DNA of 64,000 bases, taken from Porphyromonas macacae DSM 20710 = JCM 13914 (lineage in GTDB: Bacteria; Bacteroidota; Bacteroidia; Bacteroidales; Porphyromonadaceae). The notes under the pieces are model-generated. The model worked only from the letters and a program-made list of their open reading frames with translations. It ran no database searches and had not been told where the DNA came from. Where the stretch lies: assembly GCF_000379945.1 (NCBI RefSeq), contig NZ_KB904149.1:1-64000 (forward strand), read 5' to 3'. Of this stretch, positions 38,590-48,186 are shown in pieces. Numbering within the stretch: the first letter of the stretch is position 1; the number at the start of each line of letters is the position of its first letter. The position numbers and the translations under genes are program-made.

Positions 38590-38677
38590 AATTCTCTGCC
38601 TGACGGATTTTTATCGAAGTTAACTTGGATTTTTTTTCTTTGCCTGAAGAATTTTCAACCATCAGGCAGAAAATTTT
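38590..38677. repeat. Palindrome-rich repeat R2, copy 2
   Basis: Aligns over 88 bp with 362-449. The central AAGTTAACTTGGATTTTTTTTCTTTGCCTGA block is nearly unchanged (31 bases at about 38617-38647). In the following hairpin the loop reads AATTTTCAA, the reverse complement of the copy 1 loop TTGAAAATC/T. Confidence 0.75.
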
Positions 38678-38899
38678 CACTTTCCGCAAAAGGCTGTATC
38701 ACAAATCTTTATAAAATGAACGAAAAAGACTTTCAAAGGCTCTTATAAACAGAACATTTGGAGACGGTCTCCTGCCCTTTTATACCCTACCCGGCAGTCT
38801 TTTTGCACATTCGCCAACAACGTTGAAATATCTCCTCCGATCATGTTTCAGAGATAAAGCAAGATGTCGTATCTTCGAAGAAACAAAATTTGAATCCGC

Positions 38900-40969
38900 A
38901 TGAAAAATCGCTTCCTAAGTCAACTTGTCAGTATCTTTTTATTTTTTCTGGGTTTACAGCAGCTAACAAACGCTCAAAGCTGGCATCAGGATAAATTCAG
39001 CATGTTTATCCATTACGGTCTCTACAGTCTTTTTGGCGGAGTGTGGATGAACGAACCGGTGACCGGAGGATACAGCGAACAGATTTTATCCTTCGGCATA
39101 CACTTTTCCGACTGGTATGAAGATGCAGCACGCTCTTTCGACCTGAAAAATTGGGATGCGAACAAAATAGCTACATTGGCCAAAGAAGCGGGAATGCGCT
39201 CCATTGTTTTTACATCAAAGCATCATGACGGCTTTTGTATGTTCAAGACTGCCACCACACCGTATAATGCGGTAGAAGCGACACCATCGAGAAGAGATCC
39301 GATGAAAGAATTGAGTGAAGCCTGCCGGGAAAAAGGGCTGAACTTCGGAGTCTATTTTTCTCTCATCGACTGGCATTTTCCGCCGGCCATGCCTATCAGC
39401 TCGCACAATGCGGATAGCATCACTCCCGAACACCATCGGTATAATATGCAGCAAGTAAGGGAATTGATGAACAACTATGGCCCCATCAGCGAAATATGGT
39501 TCGACATGGGTTCGCTCACTCCTGCACAAAGTCAAGAGTTATACAGTCTGGTGCATGATATACAACCTGACTGTAAAATAAGCGGCCGGTTAGGCAACGG
39601 TTACCACGACTTTTCGGTTATGGCAGACAATCAGTTGCCTGAAGAGCCTCTTGTTATGCCCTGGCAAACGGCTGCTTCCATTTACCCGGAAACTTGGGGG
39701 TACCGTTCATGGCAAAAACAAAAAACCGTTCAGGAAAAAATCGACCAAAAGATCACCGACCTTGTCAGAGTGGTTGCCCGCGGGGGTAACTATCTGCTCA
39801 ATATCGGGCCTAAAGGAGACGGCTCCGTGGTGAAACATGAGGAGGATATACTCAAAGGAATCGGCCAATGGTTGAAAACATACGGCAAAGCTATTTACGG
39901 CTCCGGACACACTCCCTACAACCATATCATGCCATGGGGCGAATGTACGAGACAGGGAAAAAGTCTGTACCTGTTCGTTTTACCCCAGCACAGAAATTCA
40001 ATTATCCGGCTGTTGCCGCTGAACTGCAAACCGGAACGGATACTGGCTATCGGAGCCGGTAAAGAACAACCTGTACAGTGGCACAGCAACGGGGAAAGGG
40101 GTATCGACATCGAAATACCGGACATCGCCGAGAAACCCTGGATTGTATTGCGTGCAGATTTTGCAGAAGAAAATATCCGTGCTACTTCTCACGATTTTGT
40201 ACGCAAGCATACCACTCTCTCGCCTTCTAATGCCGAAATACGCTTTGCACATACTTGCGGGGATTACTACACAGGGCGGAATATCGCCGTTTCTCAAACA
40301 TGGTATACGGAAAATCTGCCTCAAGAAATTCGATATACCGAAGGAGAAAAGGGAAAAACAATAGATATTCAAGTGAACGGTTCGGCAAACAAAACCATTA
40401 CGCTAAACGGAGCAGACGAGGAAACTGTCCGCATCAAAAGAAATGCCTGTGTTTTAGCCCCCGCACACATCAGAGCAACAGGCGGTGTTTTGGGCAGTAT
40501 ACCCAAAACTCTGAATACGAAAACCGAGTTTGAAAAAGAATGGCTGGCTACAATGGAAAACAATGGAAAACTTCCTTATGGAGCTCTCTCTGCCATATAT
40601 TATGTTCGAGACATTGTCTGTCCGTCTTCTTTGGATCTCCCCGTGGAGGTTGTTTATAATAATGGTATCCATGTGCTTCTTAACGGAAAACAGATTCATT
40701 CGCAATTCATCCGTGGTACGGCCGGCCAGAAACAGATGCTGTTGCTTCCTCTGAACAAAGGTAAAAATCGGATTGTCATTAAGTATTACAATCGCTTTGC
40801 ACCCGTTTTAGAATGGGGCTTCAAGCCTCTCGACAGCTATAAGCGGTACAGTCAACCCTTAAATCTCCCTAAAGAGAAAAAAGAAAAAAGAAACAGCATA
40901 ACGATCTCAGGCAACAAGACAACTTTTCCTGTAGAAGATATACAGGCTGCGAATATTCGCATCCGGTAA
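38900..40969 (+). CDS. Secreted alpha-L-fucosidase, GH29 family
   Basis: Glycoside hydrolase that removes alpha-linked L-fucose from host or dietary glycans, retaining mechanism. An N-terminal signal peptide of about 25 residues ends in TNAQS. The catalytic domain follows with the GH29 landmarks KFSMFIHYGLYSLFGG, FTSKHHDGFCMF and the nucleophile Asp202 in SEIWFDMGS. GGNYLLNIGPKGDGSV marks the end of the barrel. The C-terminal about 320 residues include beta-rich regions, probably carbohydrate-binding. It is alone, with no SusC/SusD pair, so it is not an obvious polysaccharide-utilisation locus member. Periplasmic or surface location is inferred from the signal. Confidence 0.93.
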   Translation: MKNRFLSQLVSIFLFFLGLQQLTNAQSWHQDKFSMFIHYGLYSLFGGVWMNEPVTGGYSEQILSFGIHFSDWYEDAARSFDLKNWDANKIATLAKEAGMRSIVFTSKHHDGFCMFKTATTPYNAVEATPSRRDPMKELSEACREKGLNFGVYFSLIDWHFPPAMPISSHNADSITPEHHRYNMQQVRELMNNYGPISEIWFDMGSLTPAQSQELYSLVHDIQPDCKISGRLGNGYHDFSVMADNQLPEEPLVMPWQTAASIYPETWGYRSWQKQKTVQEKIDQKITDLVRVVARGGNYLLNIGPKGDGSVVKHEEDILKGIGQWLKTYGKAIYGSGHTPYNHIMPWGECTRQGKSLYLFVLPQHRNSIIRLLPLNCKPERILAIGAGKEQPVQWHSNGERGIDIEIPDIAEKPWIVLRADFAEENIRATSHDFVRKHTTLSPSNAEIRFAHTCGDYYTGRNIAVSQTWYTENLPQEIRYTEGEKGKTIDIQVNGSANKTITLNGADEETVRIKRNACVLAPAHIRATGGVLGSIPKTLNTKTEFEKEWLATMENNGKLPYGALSAIYYVRDIVCPSSLDLPVEVVYNNGIHVLLNGKQIHSQFIRGTAGQKQMLLLPLNKGKNRIVIKYYNRFAPVLEWGFKPLDSYKRYSQPLNLPKEKKEKRNSITISGNKTTFPVEDIQAANIRIR

Positions 40970-41100
40970 CTTTACTGCAATACACAAAAGGGAAAAAGCA
41001 GAAATATAAACCTTTTTTTGAAGAAGTTTCGGCCTAAATTTACAATGGTGTTGCTCTTGATACCGGAATCTGCGTTAAAGGAGTATTTCACTTCAAGAAC

Positions 41101-41130
41101 TTGTTTTTTCTCAGAAATTCGTTATCTTTG
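41101..41130 (+). promoter_or_regulatory. Promoter of the tandem tRNA-Arg genes
   Basis: TTG at 41101-41103, 19 bases, then TATCTTTG at 41123-41130, ending 20 bases before the first tRNA. This is a near-perfect Bacteroidetes promoter. Confidence 0.75.
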
Positions 41131-41150
41131 CACTCGTTATCAAAAACAAT

Positions 41151-41224
41151 GGCCGCGTAGCTCAACTGAATAGAGTAGCTGACTACGGATCAGCCGGTTA
41201 CAGGTTTGAATCCTGTCGCGGTCA
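41151..41224 (+). tRNA. tRNA-Arg, anticodon ACG (first copy)
   Basis: A 74-base cloverleaf. Acceptor GGCCGCG pairs with CGCGGTC (one G-U), and the D arm is AGCTCAACTGAATAGAGT. The anticodon stem GCTGA/TCAGC encloses CTACGGA, giving anticodon ACG, and the T arm is ACAGG-TTTGAAT-CCTGT. The ACG anticodon is expected to be deaminated to ICG to read CGN codons. CCA is not encoded. Confidence 0.95.
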
Positions 41225-41244
41225 CTTTTTGAGAAACGCCCCAT

Positions 41245-41318
41245 GGCCGCGTAGCTCAACTGAATAGAGTAGCTGACTACGGATCAGCCGGTTACAGGTT
41301 TGAATCCTGTCGCGGTCA
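41245..41318 (+). tRNA. tRNA-Arg, anticodon ACG (second, identical copy)
   Basis: Base-for-base identical to the tRNA at 41151-41224, separated from it by 20 bases. Both probably come from one precursor transcript, ending at the hairpin at 41351-41386. Confidence 0.95.
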
Positions 41319-41350
41319 CATCTTATTATAATACATTACGTGATTAACCA

Positions 41351-41386
41351 CAAAAGCTGCCCCATGGTTTGGAGCAGCTTTTTCTT
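41351..41386 (+). terminator. Terminator after the tRNA-Arg pair
   Basis: AAAAGCTGC and GCAGCTTTTT form a hairpin with an extended CCA/TGG inner part, and further T residues follow. It lies 33 bases after the second tRNA. Confidence 0.75.
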
Positions 41387-41530
41387 TTATCCGGGCACAG
41401 TCTTTCGGCCCTGTAAGGTTTTGCCTTCTATCTGGATAAGAAAAATCTCTCAAAATACGAGAATTCGATAAAAGTCTTTCGCTTGTATCGACCCCCGGTT
41501 AATTTGAAAAAATCTAAACATTTTATCCTT

Positions 41531-43000
41531 TTACAGTTTCAGCTCATCGAAATTCAGTCCGAGAGCTCCGGCTACACCGCGACCGTAATTTTCATCGGCC
41601 ATCGTGCAGTTACGAATATGACGGATCTTTATTTCTACCGGTATGTCGCCCATATGACGCGCAGTATTGTCAAAGAGGGTTTGCTGCTGCTCGGGTGTCA
41701 TAAGACGAAAAAGAGCGCGCGGCTGAGAGTAATAATCACAGTCATCTTCACGAAAATCCCACTGATAGGCTGCACCATCAAGCTCCAGAGGAGGCTCTTT
41801 ATATTCATTGTTATCCTGCCACTGACCATAGCTGTTAGGTTCGTAGCCGAGGAGGGAACCATAGTTGCCGTCCACACGCATGGCTCCATCACGATGATAC
41901 ATGTTGAGAAAAGGACAGCGACTTCTATTAACCAGTATTTGATGATGGTTCACCCCCAAACGGTAACGTTGAGCATCTCCGTAAGAGAAGAGACGCCCCT
42001 GCAACATACGGTCGGGAGAGAAACCGATACCGGGAACAATATTGGCCGGATTGAAAGCAGCCTGCTCCACATCGGCAAAGTAGTTTTCAGGGTTACGATT
42101 AAGCTCCATCACTCCCACATCGATAAGCGGGTATTCTTTCTGTGACCAAACTTTGGTCAAATCGAAAGGATTAAAAGGACAATTCTTTGCCTGTTCTTCG
42201 GTCATGACCTGAATTTTCATGTTCCAGCGTGGAAAATCTCCCCTCTCGATACTGTCATACAAATCGCGCTGATGGCTCTCACGGTCCTTCCCAATAATAG
42301 CTTCCGCTTCGGCATCGGTCAGGTTCTTAATACCTTGCTGCGTATGAAGATGAAATTTCACCCAAACCCGGTCTCCTGCAGCATTAATCATGGAAAAAGC
42401 GTGACTGCCGAAGCCGTGCATGTGTCGATACGAATAAGGGATACCGCGATCACTCATGGTAATGGTCACCTGATGAAGAGCTTCGGGTAAAAGAGTCCAG
42501 AAATCCCAGTTATTATGAGGACTACGCAGATTTGTACGCGGATCGCGCTTAACAACGTGATTCAGATCAGGAAACTTCAGTGGGTCACGCAGAAAAAATA
42601 CGGGTGTATTATTGCCCACGAGATCCCAATTTCCTTCCTCGGTGTAAAACTTCACGGCAAAACCCCGAATATCACGCTCGGCATCGGCAGCACCACGCTC
42701 CCCGGCCACAGTGGAAAAACGGGCAAAAAGATCTGTTTTCTTGCCGATTTCAGAAAAAATAGCGGCACGAGTGTATCGGGTAATGTCATGCGTTACGGTA
42801 AATGTGCCAAAGGCACCGGAACCCTTGGCGTGCATTCTGCGTTCAGGAATTACTTCACGGTCGAAGTGTCCTAATTTCTCCAGAAACCATACGTCCTGAA
42901 GTAACATGGGGCCACGCCTGCCGGCCGTTGCCACATTCTGATTGTCAGAAACCGGCGCTCCGGCAGCCGTAGTTAATTTTTTTGTTTTTTTTGAATCCAT
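41531..43000 (-). CDS. katA: Monofunctional haem catalase
   Basis: Clade 3-type small-subunit catalase of 489 residues that breaks hydrogen peroxide into water and oxygen. The distal His is His57 in [16 protein letters not shown]. The distal Asn lies in [13 protein letters not shown], and the haem-ligand Tyr lies in [14 protein letters not shown]. The N-terminal about 25 residues are Lys/Thr-rich and free of a signal, so the enzyme is cytosolic. A flavodoxin-like gene ends 25 bases upstream on the same strand and is probably cotranscribed. An OxyR site was looked for and none was recognised. Confidence 0.97.
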   Translation of the reverse strand: MDSKKTKKLTTAAGAPVSDNQNVATAGRRGPMLLQDVWFLEKLGHFDREVIPERRMHAKGSGAFGTFTVTHDITRYTRAAIFSEIGKKTDLFARFSTVAGERGAADAERDIRGFAVKFYTEEGNWDLVGNNTPVFFLRDPLKFPDLNHVVKRDPRTNLRSPHNNWDFWTLLPEALHQVTITMSDRGIPYSYRHMHGFGSHAFSMINAAGDRVWVKFHLHTQQGIKNLTDAEAEAIIGKDRESHQRDLYDSIERGDFPRWNMKIQVMTEEQAKNCPFNPFDLTKVWSQKEYPLIDVGVMELNRNPENYFADVEQAAFNPANIVPGIGFSPDRMLQGRLFSYGDAQRYRLGVNHHQILVNRSRCPFLNMYHRDGAMRVDGNYGSLLGYEPNSYGQWQDNNEYKEPPLELDGAAYQWDFREDDCDYYSQPRALFRLMTPEQQQTLFDNTARHMGDIPVEIKIRHIRNCTMADENYGRGVAGALGLNFDELKL

Positions 43001-43025
43001 AGAAATGATTTAATTGAGATAAAAC

Positions 43026-43454
43026 TTATTTCTTAATATGTGCTATAAAACCATCCAGCACCTGTTTATGCTTATCGCTGAGACAAGCCTTTTTGGATTT
43101 GAGTATAGCCGCTTGCTTGACAGCCGAAAGGTCGAGTTGCTTTTTCATACGACGGAAAAGGCTGCCTGTACTGAACTTATAAGTAGAAAAAAGCAAAAGA
43201 TTTTCCGGTAAAGCGGATGGAAGTTGACGGGCAAATTCAACCCATCTGTCATGCGGATGTTGATTGACAACAAACCAGCCGCCGGTCCAGCAGCCGAGCA
43301 GAAGAAAATCGCAATCGTGCAACATCTCCTGCTTGAAATCCGCTGTAGAACAAAAACTAACGCTAACACCTTTTGTCCATAGATACATCGCCATTTCACG
43401 GGCAAAAGCTGCCGTTTTTCCTCTACGACTATAATAGACGATCGTTGCTTTCAT
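43026..43454 (-). CDS. Flavodoxin-like protein
   Basis: A 142-residue flavodoxin-fold protein starting MKATIVYYSRRGKTAAFARE, where YYSRRGKT is the FMN phosphate-binding loop. DFLLLGCWTGGW is the second flavin-contacting loop. I place the start at the ATG at 43452-43454, because the open frame to 43523 adds 23 residues before the conserved first strand. It may carry electrons or act as a flavodoxin-like oxidoreductase; the partner is unknown. It lies directly upstream of katA on the same strand (25 bases), so a role in oxidative stress is a reasonable inference. Confidence 0.8.
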   Translation of the reverse strand: MKATIVYYSRRGKTAAFAREMAMYLWTKGVSVSFCSTADFKQEMLHDCDFLLLGCWTGGWFVVNQHPHDRWVEFARQLPSALPENLLLFSTYKFSTGSLFRRMKKQLDLSAVKQAAILKSKKACLSDKHKQVLDGFIAHIKK

Positions 43455-43936
43455 GTTATTCGAAAATATAATACGCTTTATTGGGATTGTGATTATTTTA
43501 TTCACACAACAAATCTGAGCCAAGCAATAGTATCGTTCAAATGAAATGATCTATATTAAGGATAGTCCGAAAGTATTTCTATACGGATAAACTTCAATTT
43601 ATCATCTATGATACGAAATTTATGTGATGAACAAAAATCGTCTGGGATCTTTAATAATGGTAATATTTCTTTTTTATACAATATAACGTTTTTATGGATT
43701 TAATAAATAAGGTATCACAAATCTCTCAAATGACGGTGCGCCATCATGCGCAAATGACTGCGTTGCCTGTGACCTTTGGCTTCGGTCACGTACTTCGGTG
43801 CTCCCCCTTGGGCCTCAGTCTTAGCTCCTTGTACTTTACGTATTCCGACGCATCTAAAAGGGGCTGTGCCAAAACCGAATTTTGACACAGCCCCATTGAT
43901 AATAATTCTGAAAATGGTTTGTAAAGCTATCAATTG
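43455..43936. other. Gene-free region carrying R1 copy C
   Basis: About 480 bases between the flavodoxin start and the stop of the thioredoxin-fold lipoprotein gene. The only structure recognised is R1 copy C at 43732-43894. Open frames inside that repeat translate the repeat itself and are similar in all three copies, so I do not treat them as genes. Confidence 0.6.
43732..43894. repeat. Dispersed repeat R1, copy C
   Basis: A 163-bp match to copies A and B. The terminal hairpin at 43860-43894 is GGGGCTGTGCCAAAA / TTTTGACACAGCCCC. On the reverse strand it is followed by TTTTA, so it can end the lipoprotein transcript that stops at 43937. Confidence 0.85.
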
Positions 43937-45046
43937 TTATAGCTTGTCACCGTTCTCCTCTGCTATTTTTTTAAGTATTCTATCTATTTCTTTACCATGC
44001 AAACCTCTCTCCACGATGGTACCATCCGGTGCAAATAATATAATATGAGGAATACCCTCTATGGCATACAAGGTAGTAGCTTCTTCATTGCTCACAATCT
44101 GCGGCCATGTCAGTCCCAACTGCTCTACCCCCTTTTGCAGTTTTTCCGTTTCGTCCCAAACGCCTACACCCACTATTTGCAGCCCTTTCGGTCCAAAAGT
44201 TTCCTTAACTTTTTTCAAATTCGGCATTTCCCGTTTACAGGGACCGCACCAGGAAGCCCAAAAATCCACCAGGGTATAATGTCCTTTGCCTACATACTCA
44301 CTCAACTTTACCTTCTTTCCTTGGAGATCTTCTCCCTCGAAATCGACAAAAGGCTGACCTTTCTCCGTATTGTTTAAGTTCTGTATACTTCTCAAATAAG
44401 ATTTAATGAAATGGTCTTCGAGTACTTTCTTTCCGGCAATCGACTTCCACATCTTAATCTGTTCCGGCGTTGTCTGGGGTAATCTGAAAAGATTCTTAAT
44501 AGCCATAACCCCCACACCATCATTGTTATGTTTCTTCAACACTTCCTCCGAAAGAGATAATACGGCATGTTCATACGAGTTTACAAGATTTTGCTCCTCC
44601 ATAGCAACATGCTCCTGAGTTAAAGCAGAATCCCGTCCTAACTCTTCAATATGCTTAATCGTATTTGTAGTAAGACTGTCCATGGAGGAAATATAAGCAT
44701 GTAATTCATCATTCAAAGGTGTTCCCTTGGCAGACATGCCACTAAGGTCTGCTGTAATATTACCTTCCTCTGGAATAGCATAGGCAAAAAAACCTCCGGA
44801 AACTATCTGTACAATATTTATGGTATCATTGATTTTTCCGGTAAAAGTGAATGCATTGTCTTTAACTTTAACGCTATCCATCAGAGTAAAAGACAAATCA
44901 TACAAATAAACATATTCGCCTTCCGCCTCAGCAACTTCGGGGATGGTTCCGCTGATCATATATGTCTTATCCTGTTTTGCACAGGAAGCAATAATTCCGG
45001 CTAAGACAAAAAGCCAAACAATAACTTTCTTATTCATATTTTTCAT
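43937..45046 (-). CDS. Thioredoxin-fold lipoprotein, TlpA/ResA type with DUF4369-like N-terminus
   Basis: Predicted lipoprotein with a signal sequence and lipobox IIASC (lipidated Cys22, or Cys19 if the internal ATG is used). The N-terminal half resembles the DUF4369 beta-rich domain common in Bacteroidetes thiol-disulfide proteins, followed by a helical linker. A TlpA/AhpC-type thioredoxin domain closes the protein, with the active site FWASWCGPCKREMP near residue 265. Such proteins reduce disulfides in periplasmic or surface proteins; the substrate here is unknown. The R1 hairpin just after the stop probably ends the transcript. proS lies 145 bases upstream on the same strand. Confidence 0.9.
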   Translation of the reverse strand: MKNMNKKVIVWLFVLAGIIASCAKQDKTYMISGTIPEVAEAEGEYVYLYDLSFTLMDSVKVKDNAFTFTGKINDTINIVQIVSGGFFAYAIPEEGNITADLSGMSAKGTPLNDELHAYISSMDSLTTNTIKHIEELGRDSALTQEHVAMEEQNLVNSYEHAVLSLSEEVLKKHNNDGVGVMAIKNLFRLPQTTPEQIKMWKSIAGKKVLEDHFIKSYLRSIQNLNNTEKGQPFVDFEGEDLQGKKVKLSEYVGKGHYTLVDFWASWCGPCKREMPNLKKVKETFGPKGLQIVGVGVWDETEKLQKGVEQLGLTWPQIVSNEEATTLYAIEGIPHIILFAPDGTIVERGLHGKEIDRILKKIAEENGDKL

Positions 45047-45191
45047 TTATTACAGTTATTTTTATTTTACAGCTAACTGAACTCTTTTGTTCAGAAAAGT
45101 GGCTTTTTCTGAAAAGAAAAGCGAACCATCCGGAATTAAGTAAAGAAATTCCGAATAGCTCGCCAAAAGAATTGCTTTTACTATTATAATA

Positions 45192-46670
45192 TCAATATGC
45201 ACGAGCGAACAGCACTCTTTGCCGGGAAGGTTTACCCGTAACCATACATACGCCGGGAGTCTGATCTCCATTAAGGGGAATACAGCGAATGGTCGCCTTG
45301 GTTTCATTTTTTATCAGAGCCTCCGTTTCGGCCGTACCATCCCAATGTGCCAGAATAAAACCGCCTTCCTCGATTTTTTCCTTAAATTCATCATAAGTAT
45401 CCACCGTCACGGTATGGGCTTCGCGGTAATCGAAAGCTTTCTTAAAAATATTCTCCTGAATATCGTTCAAAAGAGTCTCTATATGTGCATCTATCCCTTC
45501 CAGCGGCATGGTTTCTTTGGTCAGCGTATCACGACGGGCTACTTCGATGGTACCGTTTTCCAAATCACGTCCTCCCATAGCCAGTCGAACAGGAACCCCC
45601 TTCAACTCATACTCCGCAAACTTCCAACCCGGCTTGCGGTTATCTGCATCATCGTACTTAACACTGATACCCCGGGCTTTCAATTTAGCCATAATCTCTT
45701 TGACCTTTGCCGAAATTTGATCCAACTGTTCCTGAGAACGGTAAATAGGCACAATGACAACTTGAAAAGGAGCCAGTTTCGGTGGCAACACCAAACCGTT
45801 ATCATCCGAGTGGCTCATGATCAAAGCCCCCATTAAACGGGTCGAAACCCCCCAGGACGTTGCCCAAACCAACTCACGCTCTCCTTCCTTATTCGTAAAA
45901 GTAACATCGAACGCTTTAGCAAAATTTTGCCCCAGGAAGTGAGAAGTTCCGCTCTGCAAAGCCTTACCGTCCTGCATCAAAGCCTCTATCGTATAAGTAT
46001 CCACAGCTCCGGCAAAACGTTCACTGGCGGTTTTTACTCCTTTGGTTACCGGCATAGCCATATATTTTTCGGCAAAAGTGGCATATACCTCGAGCATCTG
46101 ACGTGCCTCGGCCACAGCCTCCTCACAAGTGGCATGAGCCGTGTGTCCTTCCTGCCATAAGAACTCGGCCGTACGCAAAAACAATCGAGTACGCATTTCC
46201 CAACGAACCACATTAGCCCATTGATTTACCAGAATAGGCAGGTCACGATGGCTCTGTATCCAGTTTTTATAAGTATTCCAAATAATCGTTTCCGACGTAG
46301 GGCGGACAATAAGTTCTTCTTCCAATCTGGCTTCGGGATCAACGACAACACCACCCTCCGGATTTGTTTTCAAACGATAGTGAGTAACCACGGCACACTC
46401 TTTGGCAAAACCCTCCACATGATCGGCTTCCCTGCTCAAAAAACTTTTGGGAATAAACAGCGGGAAATAGGCATTCATATGACCGGTTTCCTTGAACATA
46501 TCGTCCAAGATTCGTTGCATCTTCTCCCAGATAGCATAGCCGTAAGGTTTTATAACCATGCAACCTCTCACTGCCGAACTTTCGGCCAAATCTGCTTTAA
46601 TCACCAAATCCTGATACCACTGCGAATAACTCTCACTGCGAGGTGTCAGCTCTTTCAGTTCCTTTGCCAT
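45192..46670 (-). CDS. proS: Prolyl-tRNA synthetase
   Basis: Class II aminoacyl-tRNA synthetase charging tRNA-Pro. The 492-residue chain is the eukaryote/archaeal-like ProS type, without the bacterial editing insertion. It contains motif 2 ([20 protein letters not shown]), preceded by the RPTSETIIW block, and the [11 protein letters not shown] region. Motif 3 is contained in [15 protein letters not shown] and the following strand. A C-terminal anticodon-binding domain follows. A -7 box lies at 46711-46718 on the reverse strand. This ProS form is usual in Bacteroidetes. Confidence 0.96.
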   Translation of the reverse strand: MAKELKELTPRSESYSQWYQDLVIKADLAESSAVRGCMVIKPYGYAIWEKMQRILDDMFKETGHMNAYFPLFIPKSFLSREADHVEGFAKECAVVTHYRLKTNPEGGVVVDPEARLEEELIVRPTSETIIWNTYKNWIQSHRDLPILVNQWANVVRWEMRTRLFLRTAEFLWQEGHTAHATCEEAVAEARQMLEVYATFAEKYMAMPVTKGVKTASERFAGAVDTYTIEALMQDGKALQSGTSHFLGQNFAKAFDVTFTNKEGERELVWATSWGVSTRLMGALIMSHSDDNGLVLPPKLAPFQVVIVPIYRSQEQLDQISAKVKEIMAKLKARGISVKYDDADNRKPGWKFAEYELKGVPVRLAMGGRDLENGTIEVARRDTLTKETMPLEGIDAHIETLLNDIQENIFKKAFDYREAHTVTVDTYDEFKEKIEEGGFILAHWDGTAETEALIKNETKATIRCIPLNGDQTPGVCMVTGKPSRQRVLFARAY

Positions 46671-46710
46671 TATGATTGAAATAAATTATAAACATTTTTA
46701 ATTGCGAGCA

Positions 46711-46718
46711 CAAAGTTA
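46711..46718 (-). promoter_or_regulatory. Putative -7 box of proS
   Basis: Reverse-strand TAACTTTG matches TAnnTTTG, about 41 bases before the proS start. The -33 TTG is not well placed. Confidence 0.5.
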
Positions 46719-46758
46719 CAATAAAAGCATACAAAAGAGTTATGCTTACTGTGATCTT

Positions 46759-48186
46759 TTAGAAAAAGGCCGTCAAAGCCAAACCGATACCCAAATAATC
46801 AAAAGGTTGCGACTCTTCAAAATAAGGTGGAAAATCATCTTCTGGATCTATAAATAACTCATCGACTTGAAATCCGATAGTCGGCCTCGAATAGTTATAA
46901 TTGGTATAGAATGTAAATCCGAGTTCGCTGTTAACCTTATAAGTAATCGAGGTTCCCAAGCCTCCTCTCCACGCCGTACGGGGCGTATATTCGATGATGT
47001 CTACAATCTTTCCGAGCACCGGGTCAGGAGGAATAAGTTCAAAAGAAACTTTTCCCTTCGCCCCAAAAGCCAATCCTAATTGAGCTTTGGCCATCAATAA
47101 CCATTTATCAGAGAATGTATAACCGAACTGAGGACCTACCGACACATTCATGGTTCCGATGGATTCCATCAATAACTTTGCGTTGCCCAGGCTCGGATCA
47201 TCGTCATCCAATAAGAAGGGAAGCGACGGATTAATGGAAAAACTCGTAAAAGAGATTTCCGCCCCTATCCCCCAACGTTTATTAAAAAACCATGCACTCT
47301 CAAGTCCCCCCTCAAACCCTAACCGGGAACGGGAAGACTCATCTTCCAGAAAGCCGGCCATATTATGCGTCGGAGTGGCATTTCCCAATTTCACGGAAAG
47401 AAAAGACGGATTGCCATTACTTCTGAATTTTGACAAAAGCCCGAGATTATCACCTTTATTCTTGTAAATTTTATCGATAAAAAAGTACCCCAATTGCGTA
47501 GACAGGATACCGATACCGGCCCCTCCCAACAAGTCCGAAACCCAGTGTCTGTTATTCAAACTTCGTCCGAGGGCTGTAAACATAGCTCCGGAATAACCCA
47601 ATATACTGTATCTCGGATTGACAGGGCCATACTCCTTGTGCATAAAAGTAGCATTGGTAAAAGCCATGGCCGTATGCCCGGAAGGAAAAGAATTACATGC
47701 AGATCCATCCGGCCGTTCTACCATAAAAGTATATTTCATGGTGTTAACCAGAATAGCCATAATACCCAAACTCGCTGCATGCGAAAAAAAAGCTCGAGGC
47801 AAATTATTCCGTCCCTTGACTCCACTCATATTCAAAGCATAAGTGGCTACAGCCGGGGCATATTGAATATAATCATCGAACCGGTTGCGAAATCCGGGGA
47901 CATATCGATTTCGTATTTCCCGAATACTTTTTCGCTCACCCCATGTTGCAGCTGCAGCCGTAAAAAATAAACCGGGAACAAAACCGACCTTGGTAAACTC
48001 GTGGTGAAAGATGTTTTGCCTGCTCCGCGGTATCTTCAGAAAAAGACTGTCCTTAAATATCGGAGCAGGACAATTCACACTGTCTACAGCTAAAATCGCA
48101 GGAGTAATTATTTCCTGTGAAAACACCCGGGTCTGAAAAAGAACACAGAGAAAGGAAATAAAACCTTTAACAATCAGATTTCTCAT
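46759..48186 (-). CDS. PAP2-family phosphatase joined to an outer-membrane-type barrel
   Basis: A 475-residue protein with a signal peptide (ending VFSQE). The PAP2 acid-phosphatase domain shows all three motifs: KYTFMVERP, SFPSGHTAMAF, and GRSLNNRHWVSDLLGG, which carries the catalytic His and Asp. After about residue 250 the chain changes to short alternating strands (MNVSVGPQFGYTFSDKW and similar) and ends in ALTAFF, typical of an outer-membrane barrel. Relatives of the PAP2 part remove phosphate from lipid A, undecaprenyl-PP or phosphatidylglycerol phosphate. The substrate is not shown. The combination is known in some Bacteroidetes proteins. Confidence 0.88.
   Translation of the reverse strand: MRNLIVKGFISFLCVLFQTRVFSQEIITPAILAVDSVNCPAPIFKDSLFLKIPRSRQNIFHHEFTKVGFVPGLFFTAAAATWGERKSIREIRNRYVPGFRNRFDDYIQYAPAVATYALNMSGVKGRNNLPRAFFSHAASLGIMAILVNTMKYTFMVERPDGSACNSFPSGHTAMAFTNATFMHKEYGPVNPRYSILGYSGAMFTALGRSLNNRHWVSDLLGGAGIGILSTQLGYFFIDKIYKNKGDNLGLLSKFRSNGNPSFLSVKLGNATPTHNMAGFLEDESSRSRLGFEGGLESAWFFNKRWGIGAEISFTSFSINPSLPFLLDDDDPSLGNAKLLMESIGTMNVSVGPQFGYTFSDKWLLMAKAQLGLAFGAKGKVSFELIPPDPVLGKIVDIIEYTPRTAWRGGLGTSITYKVNSELGFTFYTNYNYSRPTIGFQVDELFIDPEDDFPPYFEESQPFDYLGIGLALTAFF

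Larger units (their letters stand above)
38164..38899. other. Gene-free divergent region between clpC and the fucosidase gene
   Basis: About 735 bases without a gene. It holds R1 copy B (38225-38387) and R2 copy 2 (38590-38677), each listed separately. No consensus TAnnTTTG box was found close to the fucosidase start; a weak TATCTTCG lies near 38871. Confidence 0.6.

Noticed and set aside
43694-44048. Open frames within R1 copy C (and matching frames at 35425 and 38181)
   Set aside because: The translations are those of the repeat itself, which appears in three places, and no family or start context supports a gene.
45091-45164. Hairpins between proS and the thioredoxin-fold gene as terminators
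   Set aside because: Stems of 6-8 bases with no clear T run in the right direction.
45062-45307. Reverse-strand frame at the end of proS
   Set aside because: Overlaps the real proS frame and has no independent features.
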